The notes under the pieces: model-generated | Told to the model about the DNA's origin: nothing | The model's database searches: none | Seen by the model: only the letters and a program-made list of their open reading frames with translations | NCBI GenBank assembly: GCA_033032175.1 | Contig: CM065309.1 | Span: 19,716,001-19,780,000 of the forward strand | Source of the DNA: Saturnia japonica | Taxonomy: Eukaryota; Arthropoda; Insecta; Lepidoptera; Saturniidae | Direction: 5' to 3' | Length of the DNA: 64,000 nt | Part shown: one piece after another, positions 1 through 11,700 of the stretch | Position numbering within the stretch: position 1 is the stretch's first letter | Layout of the letters: every line of letters begins with the position of its first letter | Position numbers and translations under genes: made by a program

Positions 1-261
1 CCCGCTACGTTTCTCTTTCACACAAAGAAACACTCACACAAAGGCATACTCATTGATATTCTTCCGCCATATTGGTCTGTGGCCGCCATTTTCATTGGAA
101 TTGTCAAAATTGACAAAACAAATTGAACCGCCATTGTTCGTTGTTCATAATTAACATTAATAAACATTTTATATTTGTTAATTTGTGGAATTGTTAATTT
201 GCTCGAGATGGAGTAAAAACATTTGTTTTAAAGAATATTATCAAGGAGGTAGTATTTGCAA

Positions 262-1505
262 TTTTGAAGCTGGATTCATAGTTAGAGCCACAGTTAGTGA
301 TCAAAGCTCTGCCAATGTTGCAGCTAATAATATCGGACTCAAATAGAGAACTTGTACGCAGTGAAGGCTACAATGATAATAATGTTTCCTATAACATTAA
401 TAGTAACCGCTATATCACATCTATGATGTACCTCATTTACTAAAATGTTTTCGCAATAATTTTTAGAAGAAAGATCTTCTCATCGGTAATCGGCGTGCTA
501 AGTGGGAGTACATTGAAATTCTTTATAAAGTAGATGGAAATGGTGGACGAGCAAGAAGCACTAAACTCACCGACAAACATGTTAAACCTACATCATATGA
601 TAAAATGAAGGTAAGTAAAATTCTCACTGACCCATCTCAATAATCAACCTGTATAGGCGTGAAATCATTTATATACACTATGTACCTATGTAAGTAAAAT
701 TATTAAAATCCCAGTCGCATGTGAAGTTTATAAAATGACCACTTTGCTTGACAAAAGTGATGTATGATTGCCCATACATATATATTTACTAGCTGGTACC
801 CGCGACTTCGTCTGTATATTATGGATACTAGCTTTGCCCTGCATTATTTTTCTATTTTATAAATAAAATTACTTTATTGTATATTTCCAGGTCAAACTAG
901 CTGCTCAAGTATTCAGCAGACAAGTGGCTACATCGCTTGAAGTTTATATGAAGTCCCTGCTTTTTCTACAGGAGCATGAATATTCTATTCCGAATGTGGA
1001 TATTGATAATGATCTTTTCACAGTAGAAATACTTTTATTTATAAATGATTTGTTTGATAGTTTAAATTGTTTTGGTCACTCTGGTTATAAATTGCAACAT
1101 GCTCTATCTTTAAATTCTGAACACATAGATTTCTGGAATAATGCTGTGAAGAAACTAAATTCAATGCGGTTTGATTCTTCCGTTGAAAGGGAAAGCAAGC
1201 CTTTGTCACTGAAGCATTTTATGCATAATATTAAAACTATGAAACATCTGTGGTCTGATTTACGCTCTATTGAGGGTGTAAAATTTTTAAGTCTCAGACA
1301 ACTAAACCAATATCCATTAGAAAAATTTTTTGGTCTAATAAGAGCACATGGTAATTTCAATACCAACCCAGATTGTACTCACTTTGTCTCGCTTATAAAA
1401 CTTTATTAATTAATAACATCACTACTGGTAAGTCATTATTTACAAATTGTGCTAATGATGATGACAAAATGTTAGGTACCCTTCAAAATTTAGTAAACCA
1501 ATAAA
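262..1505 (+). pseudogene. P-element/THAP9-like transposase remnant
   Basis: Decayed coding sequence of a P-superfamily DNA transposase. Continuous similarity is readable from about 262: GFIVRATVSDQSSANVAA, then YDVPHLLKCFRNN and KWEYIEILYKVDGNG. An intron follows (611-890, GTAAGT...TTTCCAG), and the next exon opens with KLAAQVFSRQV. The stretch LRQLNQYPLEKFFGLIR (about 1297-1347) is the family's hallmark near its C-terminal catalytic region. It is broken: TAG stops near 350 and 464, and a frame change near 1390 before NNITTGKSLFTNC. No N-terminal THAP finger and no clear terminal repeats were found. Family assignment is from remembered P-element/THAP9 motifs; that it is dead is seen directly. 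Confidence 0.8.
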
Positions 1506-2784
1506 AATATGGATCATACATTGATAATTTTCAAACTGACGACACTGAATTCATAGAGAATTTTATTCCCCTGAGAATGTTCATTGGAACAAAAATTGAT
1601 ACTACATTGTACAATTGTGAGATGCACAAAGAAACTTTTCTCAAAGCTTTTTGGTTATTTGTTATTTATTAGAATGCAAGTAAAACAATGGTGGCATTAA
1701 TTTAACAGACAAATGCATAATATTGATTCCAGATCTAAAGATGTAGAAATGGAAAGTTTAATCCATACTAAAGCTACAAAAGGATTTAGTTACAGATCAG
1801 TTAGAAGGCGTAGTACTACATAATCATATTTAACTGTATAGGTACTACTTATTATTATCATAGTTTCTGCAACTAAATTTGTCTTTATTTTAATTCCTCT
1901 ATTAACTATTATTATGTATAGATATATTATTACTGGATCTAGATACCTATATCTACTATGCCTTTGCAAAATATATCACTGCAATTACTAACAGAATTCC
2001 TTCAGTATGCCTCATGGTTAATTCTAACGAATATGCAAATTTTGTTTACATTGTTTTTAAAATATAGTACTACTACTAGTTGTAATATATTATTAATAAT
2101 TCATTGTTATTATTAGGTAATGTTCTTAGTTATCTAATGTACATAATATAACATTGATTGATTAAATCAGAATCAATTATAAAATAAAATTTAAAAGATG
2201 CATGAATATACTCACATGTATTGTTATGATTTTTAAGGTAAATAATAATTATGTAATTCTAGTATGTAATCATGTCATAATCTAGCATATTTTCTTTGTT
2301 TCTAATTACTTAATTAGGCATTATGCTAATTATTCATACAGAATTTACTAATTATTCATACAAATATTTTATGAAGCATGCAAATTTGTCTGGTGTATTT
2401 TTTAACAACATTCATGATTCATATTATGAAAATTATTTTATAAGTATACTTTTAATAACTTTTGTTTTATGTTAATATTTTGTAATGTTTTTATTCTTAT
2501 CATCTTAATTAATTAATTGTAATATGAATTTGTTTTCCCTGTCTGTAATAATATTGAGAAATACGTTGTGAGCGATTGATTTTTATATTGATGATTAATT
2601 CTGTTATTTCTGTAGTTTTTGTCTACATTCATGAGTCATATTAAGAAACTTATTTTATATACTTTTAATAACTATTGTTTTATGGTAATATTTTAATTCT
2701 TATGATCATTTAATTGTAATAATGTTCCATTTTGTATTTCCTTTTTTCTGGTTTCACTTTTAGTTCCATGCGCTCCGTCTTTCT

Positions 2785-2895
2785 TTTATTGAATGGCAAC
2801 TGTTCGTACTGTTATTACACATTTCAGCCAAAGTCAATGTTAAACAATAAGTATTTACCCAAATGTAATTATCTATCTTGCAATATTCAAACATA
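2785..2895 (+). repeat. Dispersed repeat A, copy 1
   Basis: Contains TTATTGAATGGCAACTGT, then a CCAAAGTCA motif and an ATTCAAACAT tail. The same order of motifs recurs at about 54105-54200. Type of element unknown. Confidence 0.55.
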
Positions 2896-2929
2896 GCTTC
2901 AACAAGATCGAGGCTCCATTTTTAAAATT

Positions 2930-3115
2930 TTACAGGGAGTTTTATGTGAACTTAAAATGCATGTTCCCAGTTAGGTATTTATAATCCACTTGTGCAAAAT
3001 AACCAAACTACATCACGTAAAATGTCGCCAAAATTACACAATATAGAGCCAACATAAGGTATGAATTAAAATAAAAACCACCACAACACTTCAAGATCCT
3101 GCTGAAATTCCTAGG
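2930..3115 (+). repeat. Dispersed repeat B, copy 1
   Basis: Shares AAAATGCATGTT, CAAAATAACCAAACTACATCA and an ACTTCAAGATCCTGC-type tail with 15690-15910 and 30095-30315. This copy lacks the AAGATGGCGGCTCCC-like head seen in the other two. Probably a non-autonomous mobile element. Confidence 0.6.
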
Positions 3116-4206
3116 TCTGAGGTTTTAAAACAATGCACCGGTCCTAAGCCCGTGAAGTATGAAGGGAAAGTTTTATGGCATGTTAATATTTGTAAATCCC
3201 AATAAGAATAAATATTATGTAATCCTTACGTTTCTTTTATTTTAAGATTCAATTTGATAAATCTGGTAAAATGGTTGCCGTCGCAAAAATATCGATAAAA
3301 ACCGGTAATTTGTTTAGTAAAATACCGATTGACACGAAAATACATCACTAGTTTACTTATTTACCGTAAAGTACCGATTTAAATGTATGATTCCATCACT
3401 AACGTAATTTGACAAGTACCATATATACAAATATAATGAGGGAAAGAGAGAGGTAGCGGACGGCTCATTAGGCCACTTCAAGAGTAAATGCGATGGAGAT
3501 ATCAATCATGAATGAAATGTATAAATTGGTATCTATAGAAAGTTGTGTATGTGTATCGTCTGTGAATATGTGTAAATCACCTCGATAACGAAACAAAACG
3601 ATTGTTCTAAGATGGTCGTCTATCCTCTGGTTATTGGTCTATGCTTCAAACTAGTAATAAGGTTATCACATGATTGTTCTATGTTATTTAAACAAATTTC
3701 AGGTTGTGATGTAATTTTATTATCCAGAACGGAACTAAATAACTCCCAGTTACAGTTTATTAGATTATACTTCAGTAACGGTGATATTTTTGTTAACATA
3801 TTATATTTTAATATACCAAAGATTTTGACGTTAACGACAGTCCGTAATCTATACAATTAATAAAATTGAGGCTCACTGAATTTGGCCCCCCTTTTTTCGA
3901 TTTTCGGATTTTTTTAATTTTTAATTGTTTGTCCGTCGTTTGTTCGTTAATGATCGAATGTAAAAATTGTTTGTTCGTCTAAGTTCAGTGATCTTAAGAA
4001 GGGTGATTGAATACCTACTGTAACAAAAAAAATTACATTAGATCCATCAACAAAAAAATTGCCAAAAAAAATGGATTTTTAAATGATCGATTTTTTTAAT
4101 TGAAAATCAACTTAAATATCGCTTTTGATCAATATATAATTAATTATTAATCGTCTTTTTTTAATTAATTTTTATTTCACATCCCTACTATCCCTAGTAT
4201 AGACTA

Positions 4207-4260
4207 CAGAAGTGATGACGTCACAAAATGGCGGATTTTGACGTTTGGGTAAAAACAAAG
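4207..4260 (+). repeat. Left terminal inverted repeat of ISL2EU element
   Basis: Pairs with 7401-7454 in reverse complement over about 50 bp. It holds the palindrome TGACGTCA (a CREB/ATF site) followed by AAAATGGCGG (a YY1-like site). Confidence 0.9.
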
Positions 4261-4327
4261 GGGATGTTGTATGGTTTTACAATTTTATTATAATAACGAG
4301 TGTGTTTTGGTGTTTGTAGTATATATA

Positions 4328-5570
4328 ATGCCATATTGTTTTGCCCCTGGGTGTAACCATGTCTCGAGAAGAGAAACTTGTAGGTTTTTCAGATTCCCGG
4401 CGAATAAAAAAGTGTTTAGAAAATGGAAAACGCTCTGCCGGTAAGTTACCTGTTACTGTGTATTTTATTGACCTATAGTTCATACAAGTTGAATTGTATT
4501 GCTAGCTTACTCATTGTTTTTCATTTCAGTCGCAAGGATAGAGACCCTACTCGTGAAGACCGCCTTTGCAGTTGCCATTTCGCTGATGAAAATGATCTTA
4601 TTCCATCAATTTTTGCACACAGTAGTAACAAGAGATTCGACTTTTTGTATCCTAAGGAACAGAAAAGGTACCTATATACAGTATTTATTATTATGTACAC
4701 AATCATTCCTAAAGTATGGCTTGATAAAATAGTTCTTATTTTAGCAACCCATACTGCAGAGAGACCTCATTGTTTTGACTGAAAGGCTGTGGTTTGTCTT
4801 ACCTAATCATATAAACCATAAATCAAATATGAAGTATGTATGCCTGTAGCTTAATCTTATAATATATCTTATTTAATTTAATAACATGCAATCATTTTTA
4901 TATCAGGCCTATAGAAAACCAGACGACTGAAGATGTTGCAGTTGAACTGGAAACTTTAACCATGGATGTATCATCCAACCAGCCAACAGTATGCCAAGAA
5001 AAAGAAAGCACTGATGTTTTGACTACTGCAGAGAATTATTTCTTACAAAAAGAGAACCAGAAATTGAAGGAAGTGCTTGCCAAAGGTGAATGCAGGCTGT
5101 CTTTCGAGAATATCAAGGCAGTTGATTTGTTAGTGTTTCAGTATACGGGATTGCCTATAGCTGCTCATTTCCATGTCTTAGTGGATCTCATAAGTAGATT
5201 TGAAATTAATTATTTCATGGGTTGGAAGGTGGAAATAATTAATATTGATGATCAATTATTATGCACATTAATGAAACTTAGACTCAATTTACAATATTTT
5301 GATTTAGGATATCAATTTAAGATCAGTGACACTACTGTTCAAAACATATTTATAACATTTCTCAATGTTTTACATGAGATATTATTTATAGGAATGATGG
5401 AAACAATTCCCAGAAGAGAAAAAAATAGTTTCTTTATACCATCATGTTTTGCACCATTCCCAAATATAAAAATTGTATTTGATTGCACAGAAATTGAGGT
5501 AGCTATTCCATCTTCTATGAAGGAACAAAAAGCAGTGTTTTCACACTATAAACAGAGGCCATACATTTAA
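4328..5570 (+). pseudogene. THAP-DDE (Harbinger-like) transposase, C-terminally deleted
   Basis: Spliced model: exons 4328-4440, 4530-4667 and 4907-5570 with GT/AG introns and matching phases, giving 304 aa. Residues 1-90 form a THAP zinc finger: C4, C9, FP at 23-24, W33, C51-x2-H54. Then comes a charged linker and the N-terminal half of a DDE_Tnp_4 transposase, with the helical part LMKLRLNLQYFDLGYQFKIS and the first catalytic aspartate in VFDCTEIEV. The frame breaks at YKQRPYI. The lost frame continues just after as HTFKVLIGIAPNATIMY (5560-5610), and then the rest of the catalytic core is missing. A short VELQAKSSIK-stop reading at about 5776-5808 may be the old C-terminus, implying an internal deletion (inference). 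The protein should bind the element ends through THAP but cannot cut. Confidence 0.85.
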
Positions 5571-5848
5571 AGTGTTGATAGGAATAGCTCCTAATGCAAC
5601 CATCATGTATGTATGCTTGTTACTCCTTCACACTAAAATACTAAACCAGTTTGGATGAAATTATGTAAGTATATAGCTTATATCCTTGAACATCACTGGC
5701 TATTTTATACTATCCCGAAATAATACAGTGCCTTAAGGGTATCACAGATAACCAATAAACCAACAATTATACAGGTAGAGCTGCAGGCGAAGTCTAGTAT
5801 AAAATAAAAATGACAATTGTTAAGTTTTTTTTTATTGTGCAAAGAAAC

Positions 5849-7316
5849 TTAAGACTTTAATCTATCAATAAATTGTTCTTGATAAAATTTCGGCAAGATA
5901 TTTATATTCACTTCCCAATTTGGGTCTCTTTCCACTGGCAAAATGATTGTTTCCTTTGTAGTCCAAACTATGAAATAGCATATGGATCTATTTAAAATTG
6001 CCAACTGACCCTGTATTTGGTGGTAATATGTGTGATTTATTTTTAATTTTCCATCTGCATCAAAGCAGTATTTCATATCTTGTTGAATTTCTTCTGCAGT
6101 GCTCATTCGGTGTTTAAACAGACATTTCACCTCCACAATAGCATCATCTCCAACTATGCCATCTGGTGATGCTCCTAAAGCACCTGAGGTGTGAAGCCAA
6201 AGCCCAGTAGGAGACACCTTCTTCTGTGTTGCCTCCTCAAACAGTTTTATAGCATTTTCTTCATGGTTTACCACTGGATGCTTTTGATACCAGCCAGTCT
6301 TTTTTCCTAGTAAAGTGGAAAACAATGATGGAGGGAACCTAAAACAAAACAGAGAAAATCATTTGAGTTTGTGTATAATTTAATTGCAAACACTCAGTAT
6401 AACAATGGAAAAATTGTGCAAATAGGTACCTGTCTCGTTGAACAGCAGCAATCACAATCCCGAAAATGCTAGCAGTAATGTGACCTAGCCTCATTTCATG
6501 CCACAAAGGATTGTGTCTTTGACCAGTAGTGATCTGTGCAATGGCCAAAATATCATCTTGGGTAACCATGATGTTAAGCATAATATCTTCCTTACTGCTG
6601 TATAAGGTTATAATCTGCTGCATAGACTTCCATTGGACTTCTTGACGAGTGGGTTCATCTAGAAAAACCCAATAAAATCCTGAAAACCTAAAACAAATAA
6701 ATCTGTTAAATTACATTCTTTTAATCACAAAGAACAGCAACTGAACATTCATTAAGTAGCGCATTGTACCTGTTTAGGGACTTCAGTTTACTTTTGAAAA
6801 AGATCTTGTCTGCCTCATTAACTGGTCTGTTGATTGCTTGGTATTCCCTAGCCGGGTACATCTCACTTATTGGCTCCTGCACCTCAGCTACTGTGGTTGG
6901 CGTTTTCCAGGAACAAACATTATCTGTTTTACTTATATTTTTATTCGCGTGAATTAGCAAGGCAGCTATGTGGTGACATTGGTACAAACCCCGTGGGCAG
7001 TCACATCTCATGAGGGTTATATCACAATTACTTCCAAAGTTAACCTAAAAAATTATTTAACACCGTAAGTACAGAGATATCACCAGCCGATTTTAAACTA
7101 CAATAAAAACAATACACTTGGTACAGTATATACCTCAACGGAATACTTCTTATTTTTCATCGATGTGTATACTTCTCCTTTTAGAATACCTAAAGAACCA
7201 TCGTAGATAACTTTTGATACGTGGCCACTATCAAAACTCTTTTCACCTTTTTTAAGCACAGAAATTTCTTCTTTAAATTGTTCCACAATTGCAGACAAGC
7301 TAACGATTGAAGACAT
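5849..7316 (-). CDS. SWIM zinc finger / YqaJ nuclease protein of the ISL2EU element
   Basis: Second gene of the transposon, read on the minus strand. Spliced model: exons 7316-7134, 7044-6770, 6687-6430 and 6338-5849. All junctions are GT/AG, phases agree, and the sum is 1206 nt = 401 aa plus stop. Residues 68-86 hold a SWIM finger (C75-x-C77-x6-C84-x-H86), a zinc fold for DNA or protein binding. Residues from about 200 are a YqaJ-type recombinase/exonuclease: GQRHNPLWHEMRLGHITAS, then GASPDGIV with D297 and EVKC with E307 and K309 (the D-E-K metal site), and YYHQIQGQLAI. ISL2EU elements are known to carry such a gene, with an unproven role in transposition. It looks undamaged although the partner transposase is broken. 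The start is the first ATG, 137 bp inside the right end. Confidence 0.87.
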
Positions 7317-7400
7317 TGTAAATTATGACTTTATTTGAGGTTTTTTACTTGAAATAAGGTAAAAACAAAAATAAAAAGTTCCTAGTCCTTTGCCGAAGAA

Positions 7401-7454
7401 GTTTGTTTTTACCCAAATGTCAAAAATCCGCCATTTTGTGACGTCACACTTCTG
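7401..7454 (-). repeat. Right terminal inverted repeat of ISL2EU element
   Basis: Reverse-complement partner of 4207-4260. It carries GTGACGTCAC and CCGCCATTTT, and serves as the upstream region of the minus-strand YqaJ gene, whose ATG lies at 7316. Confidence 0.9.
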
Positions 7455-8724
7455 CGATCTCAGAGATAAAAAATAAATAACAATTAATTCTGTTTACCAT
7501 AGATTAATATGAATATACGGAAATAGATGGGTATTTCAAAAATATACTTTTATTTTGAGTGCCTCCATCTCGTGGATATACTTGAAATAAGTGCATTAAA
7601 CGAATGTAGAATAATTAAATATTAATTTTTTATTTATAGGATATTCACTCTAATTAAAACAATTTCATTTCATGAGAATAGTAATATATTTATTGTATTA
7701 TATAAACATATGACGTACATACTTATGGAGTCCCGACTCAAATTCTAAACACTCTAACTCTAACACTAATAACAGTTCTTAAGTTCGGACGAAGGATAAC
7801 TCAATTCGACGCCAATAACACAAACACTATGACAAACACTTTCCTTAAAGTTTCTAAAACCTCAAACTACTGCTCAAATCACTGATAATAATCTACACGA
7901 AAAAATGCTTATGCGCATCCAAACAGGTACCTAGACATTTTTTAAATGTTGCCAAAGGAAGAAATGGGTTAATCACTAACCTAAGCAAAAAATCCCCAAA
8001 TTTTGAGATTTAGATATAAAACCCTCCAAAATATTATGGTCATTTACAATATTATTTGTTACTACGTACTTTACTATGCTAAAAACCCTATTTCCTTTGT
8101 TATATTTTATAACCTCATAATTTATCTCCATATATATTTAAAGATTTTCTCTAAACACTTTTATAATAATCTTTTAATATGGAGGAAATGTCCTGATCTG
8201 GTAAAGGTGATAAAATATTTTTTTAAGTCTAACACAGAACTTTATAATTGTTATCTTTTAACTTTTTTTTATTTATGTAGTAGAAAAGTGAAGAAATAAA
8301 GTTCTATTAATAAAGTAGTAACTAATAGGTTCGTGGTTCGTACTGATAATATTATGAACCCTTTTTACTACTGGTAACAATGTAATGTAAATCTGTCGTA
8401 AATATATCAATTATCTTCGAAAGATGTCGTTAAATTATATTAAAAAACGTTGTTCGAAGATACCACAGCATGCTGTTTACTGTCTACTGTCTGCTACTGA
8501 CTTTTGATACTTCAAAAATCCCTCTGTGAAATTTTAATGTTTTTGTGGTGATTTCTGATTTGTAATTAAAAAAACAACGCGTTCTGCTCGCCTTGGGCTC
8601 GATTTACGTACATTAATGTTACTTTGAACTTTTTTATTTACCTCTGAATGTAAATAACAACTCACGAAGTCACGACTTGTCTTTTGTACCTTGTATCTTG
8701 ATTCCTTGATCATATCTCAATAAT
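7455..8724. other. Intergenic region upstream of the THAP-ZZ gene
   Basis: AT-rich, with no supported gene. An open stretch at 8003-8299 is almost pure A/T codons and looks fortuitous. The last few hundred bases should hold the promoter and 5' leader of the THAP-ZZ gene. I see no clear TATA box at a sensible distance. Confidence 0.5.
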
Positions 8725-11700
8725 ATGGTGTTTAAAAAGTGCTGCATTTGTAAGGTGACAGGGTCTAAATTATATCAATTCCCTCGTAATAATTATTTAA
8801 GAGAAACGTGGCTTGAGTTTATACTTCCACGCTGTCCAGAACTTATTAATCTCACAAAGGAACAATTACTGAACAGAAAAATCTGCATAAATCATTTTGA
8901 GAAACAATATTTACGAGGCACGATAAGAATTCGTAATTCCTGCCCTACCTTATTAACAACTGATGAAATTTCTACTGGCATACCAACAAAGCCAGTTAAT
9001 TTAGGAGGTATGTAACTTCGTTTTATTTCTACATATCTTATTGTCTTACTTTTGAAATATACACTTTTAATCCTCCATTTCAAAACAGCCCTAAGATAAG
9101 TAAAGAATATTTGTATAATCATTATTTTACTGTAATATGAAATTGTAAGCTCAATTTAAAACCTACCTATCTAGAGGGAAGTAAACTGCTGATAGACTGA
9201 TTATTGCAGATGGCCAGGCTCAGCTTTCCATTGACATCTATCGAGTTGGGGGATTAATTTTTTTTTTACAGGTAAAGTTTACATTATTATAAGCACTTAA
9301 GCAAAGTTTCAACATACAGAAATCTATAGTTTTGCCTTTCAAATTGCCTGAGAATAAAAATTTTAAAAACTCGAAAAGGGGGGTGCTTCGCAACTTTTTC
9401 TTTTAAGGGGAGGGTAGTAGCTCTCCCCCTTCCCTCCCCAACCCCTTTCCTGCCCTTCAATTTGACGGATGTCAATGGAAAGTCGTACCGATGGCCCTAG
9501 TCACAAATTATAAAGTACTATGTTGTATACATAATAGATAGGACACCTCTAGTTGACAGATAGTCACTAAGAATTTGACTGGTATTCAACACATTCATAA
9601 GAGTATTGCTAGTGTGCTCGCTGCAAGTGCTAAATATGGATATTGATACACTAGTACTGTCAAATAATAATAATTTTCATTTATTTTACAACTGACTTAT
9701 TTTAATAAAGGAGTTTGAATGAAACACAATCTTGGAACAAATTACTTTTTTATTTTTCAAATCTTAAAATATTTAATTTCGGCAATTCTCTGAACAGCAG
9801 GGATTTCTTCCTCTAGTTTCTTCAAGACTGTCCCATGTGATATTTTATTAATACTTCTACACCAGTTGTTTATTTGCAATGTGCATGTTATTTTTATAAT
9901 AAAACTTACAAAATCAATACTATGCATGGGGCAGCCAAGCCAGCCTAGATTACATTCAGACATATAATTATTTTTTTCATAATTTCTTCTTTGTTACTGT
10001 TTGCATCCAGGTCGCTGTTTGTAGAATTTATTAAATTTGAAAATGCTACAATAAATTTTGTGTCAGGGTACATAAAATTTCGATTTTGAAATTTCTTTCT
10101 TTCCCTACATACTATTAGTTTAGTGAACTCGCCTACTTCTTTTGAAAACATTGTCCTATTGCATTCTGAGAAATTAATTATTTTTTAAATTGTTTGGCTA
10201 CATACCTTGCTAGACGAGGCAGCGACGTGACCTAGGGGGTATTATCCGATCTGTAAATTTATCATCTGATCGCTCTGCACTATTATCTGATCATACATAT
10301 ATGTAACTACCTATTCAAGCCTAGGGGGTATTATCAGATCTGTAGATTTATCATCGCACTGTTATCTGTTCATACATATACATAACTACCTATTCACAGT
10401 CACGCACTACTGTTCTCCACCGCTTGCATTAGGTTTGGTTTGTTTGTAAGTAATTAGGTAGTTGCTACTTAGTTGTCGCTATGCCACCCAAGGCTATTAA
10501 TTACGATAATGATTTAAGGATGTTGTATGCTAAAGGAGATATGTTATTTTCTCGCATACAACTAATTTCTGATTCTTCGAAAAATATTTACGATGAAGAG
10601 ACGAAAGAATCATTTCTATATTCATTGGAAACTGTAGAAGATATTCGTATAGATTTTGAAAAAACGCTTGATAAAACTAATACATTTGAATTTAGAAGTG
10701 AATCCTGATTTCGTAGTTAATTATCAAAATTTGTCGTCGTTTGAAGATTTGTTTTGTCGCGTAAAGCGAGCCACGAAGTTGTTGCAAATACCTGCAAATT
10801 CAGAACAAAAACATTGTTGAACAACCGCTCAAACGCGATAGACCAAAAATACCGCCCATTCAAATTCCCGAATTTAATGGTGATATTAAAAATTGGCCTA
10901 TGTTTTATGATAGTTTTGAGAATACAATTTATAAAAATGAAAATTTAACAGATCATGAAAAATTACATTATCTCGTAAATAAACTTACTGGTAAGGCAAA
11001 ATCTGTTTGTGCTGGAATCACACTTTGTGCACAAAATTATGAATTAATTTTAAATGCTTTAAAGGTAAAATACGAAGACAAAAGATTAGTGACAAGTGCT
11101 TATTTAGATCAAATATTCGATTTGAAAAATGTTTCCTCTTGCAATGAACACAATTTGGAAAAGTTTTAGATATTTTTGCATCATCTGTTCGCGCCATATA
11201 GAATCTTAAAGTTAATGACCTTGTGATTTTTGTTTTTGTACATCGGCTTAAAAAAATTAGACCCAGAAACTGTTCGTTTATTTGAAATGGACAGACGTGG
11301 AGACAAGCAACTACCCACATTCGACGAGCTAGAAACGTTTGTACGCGATCATATTAAAATCTTGCAACGCACTTCGGCACCAAAACATGAAGCTACAAAG
11401 AAAATTAATTCCGATCGTCGAATGGACGCGGTATCCAAATCACTCAAGCCCACTCAAACATACGTAAATATCGCATCACAGTCTGTTTGTTCATTGTGTC
11501 ACGCGCATCATGACCATATTTATAAATGCTCGTGTTTCCTAAAACTTACACCTAGGGAGCGTTATAAATTTGTTCGTGCCAATAATTTGTATATCAATTG
11601 CCTTAGTAATGGACATCGTGTTTCATTTTGCAATTCAAATTCTAGTTGCCGTAGATGTCAAAACAAGCATCATACATTGCTTCATTTTGATGGTAATAAT

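Larger units (their letters stand above)
1506..4206. other. AT-rich intergenic DNA with old repeats
   Basis: No gene is supported here. It is very AT-rich with frequent stops in every frame. It contains two stretches shared with other parts of the window: 2785-2895 (like 54105-54200) and 2930-3115 (like 15690-15910 and 30095-30315). A 3612-3860 stretch is open on both strands but has no recognisable protein features. Confidence 0.6.
4207..7454. mobile_element. ISL2EU-type DNA transposon (THAP-DDE transposase + YqaJ nuclease)
   Basis: A 3.25-kb element bounded by terminal inverted repeats of about 50 bp. The left end starts CAGAAGTGATGACGTCACAA; the right end, read on the minus strand, starts CAGAAGTGTGACGTCACAAA. 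Both continue through a GGCGGATTTT and a TTTGGGTAAAAACAAA block with only a few differences. Inside are two convergent genes: a THAP + DDE transposase on the plus strand (truncated) and a SWIM + YqaJ protein on the minus strand (complete as a spliced model). This gene pair is characteristic of the ISL2EU group related to PIF/Harbinger. I could not see a convincing target-site duplication in the flanks (left ...AGACTA, right CGATCT...). Confidence 0.9.

Noticed and set aside
3612..3860. Open stretches on both strands over the same 240 bp
   Set aside because: Neither reading has recognisable motifs or splice context; the sequence is AT-rich and lies between repeats.
4744..4784. Possible extra exon in the ISL2EU transposase after TTTTAG
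   Set aside because: Its frame ends in a stop and skipping it gives a perfect phase to the exon at 4907.
8003..8299. 98-codon open stretch
   Set aside because: Codons are almost all A/T and encode Ile/Tyr/Phe/Leu runs; no homology seen.
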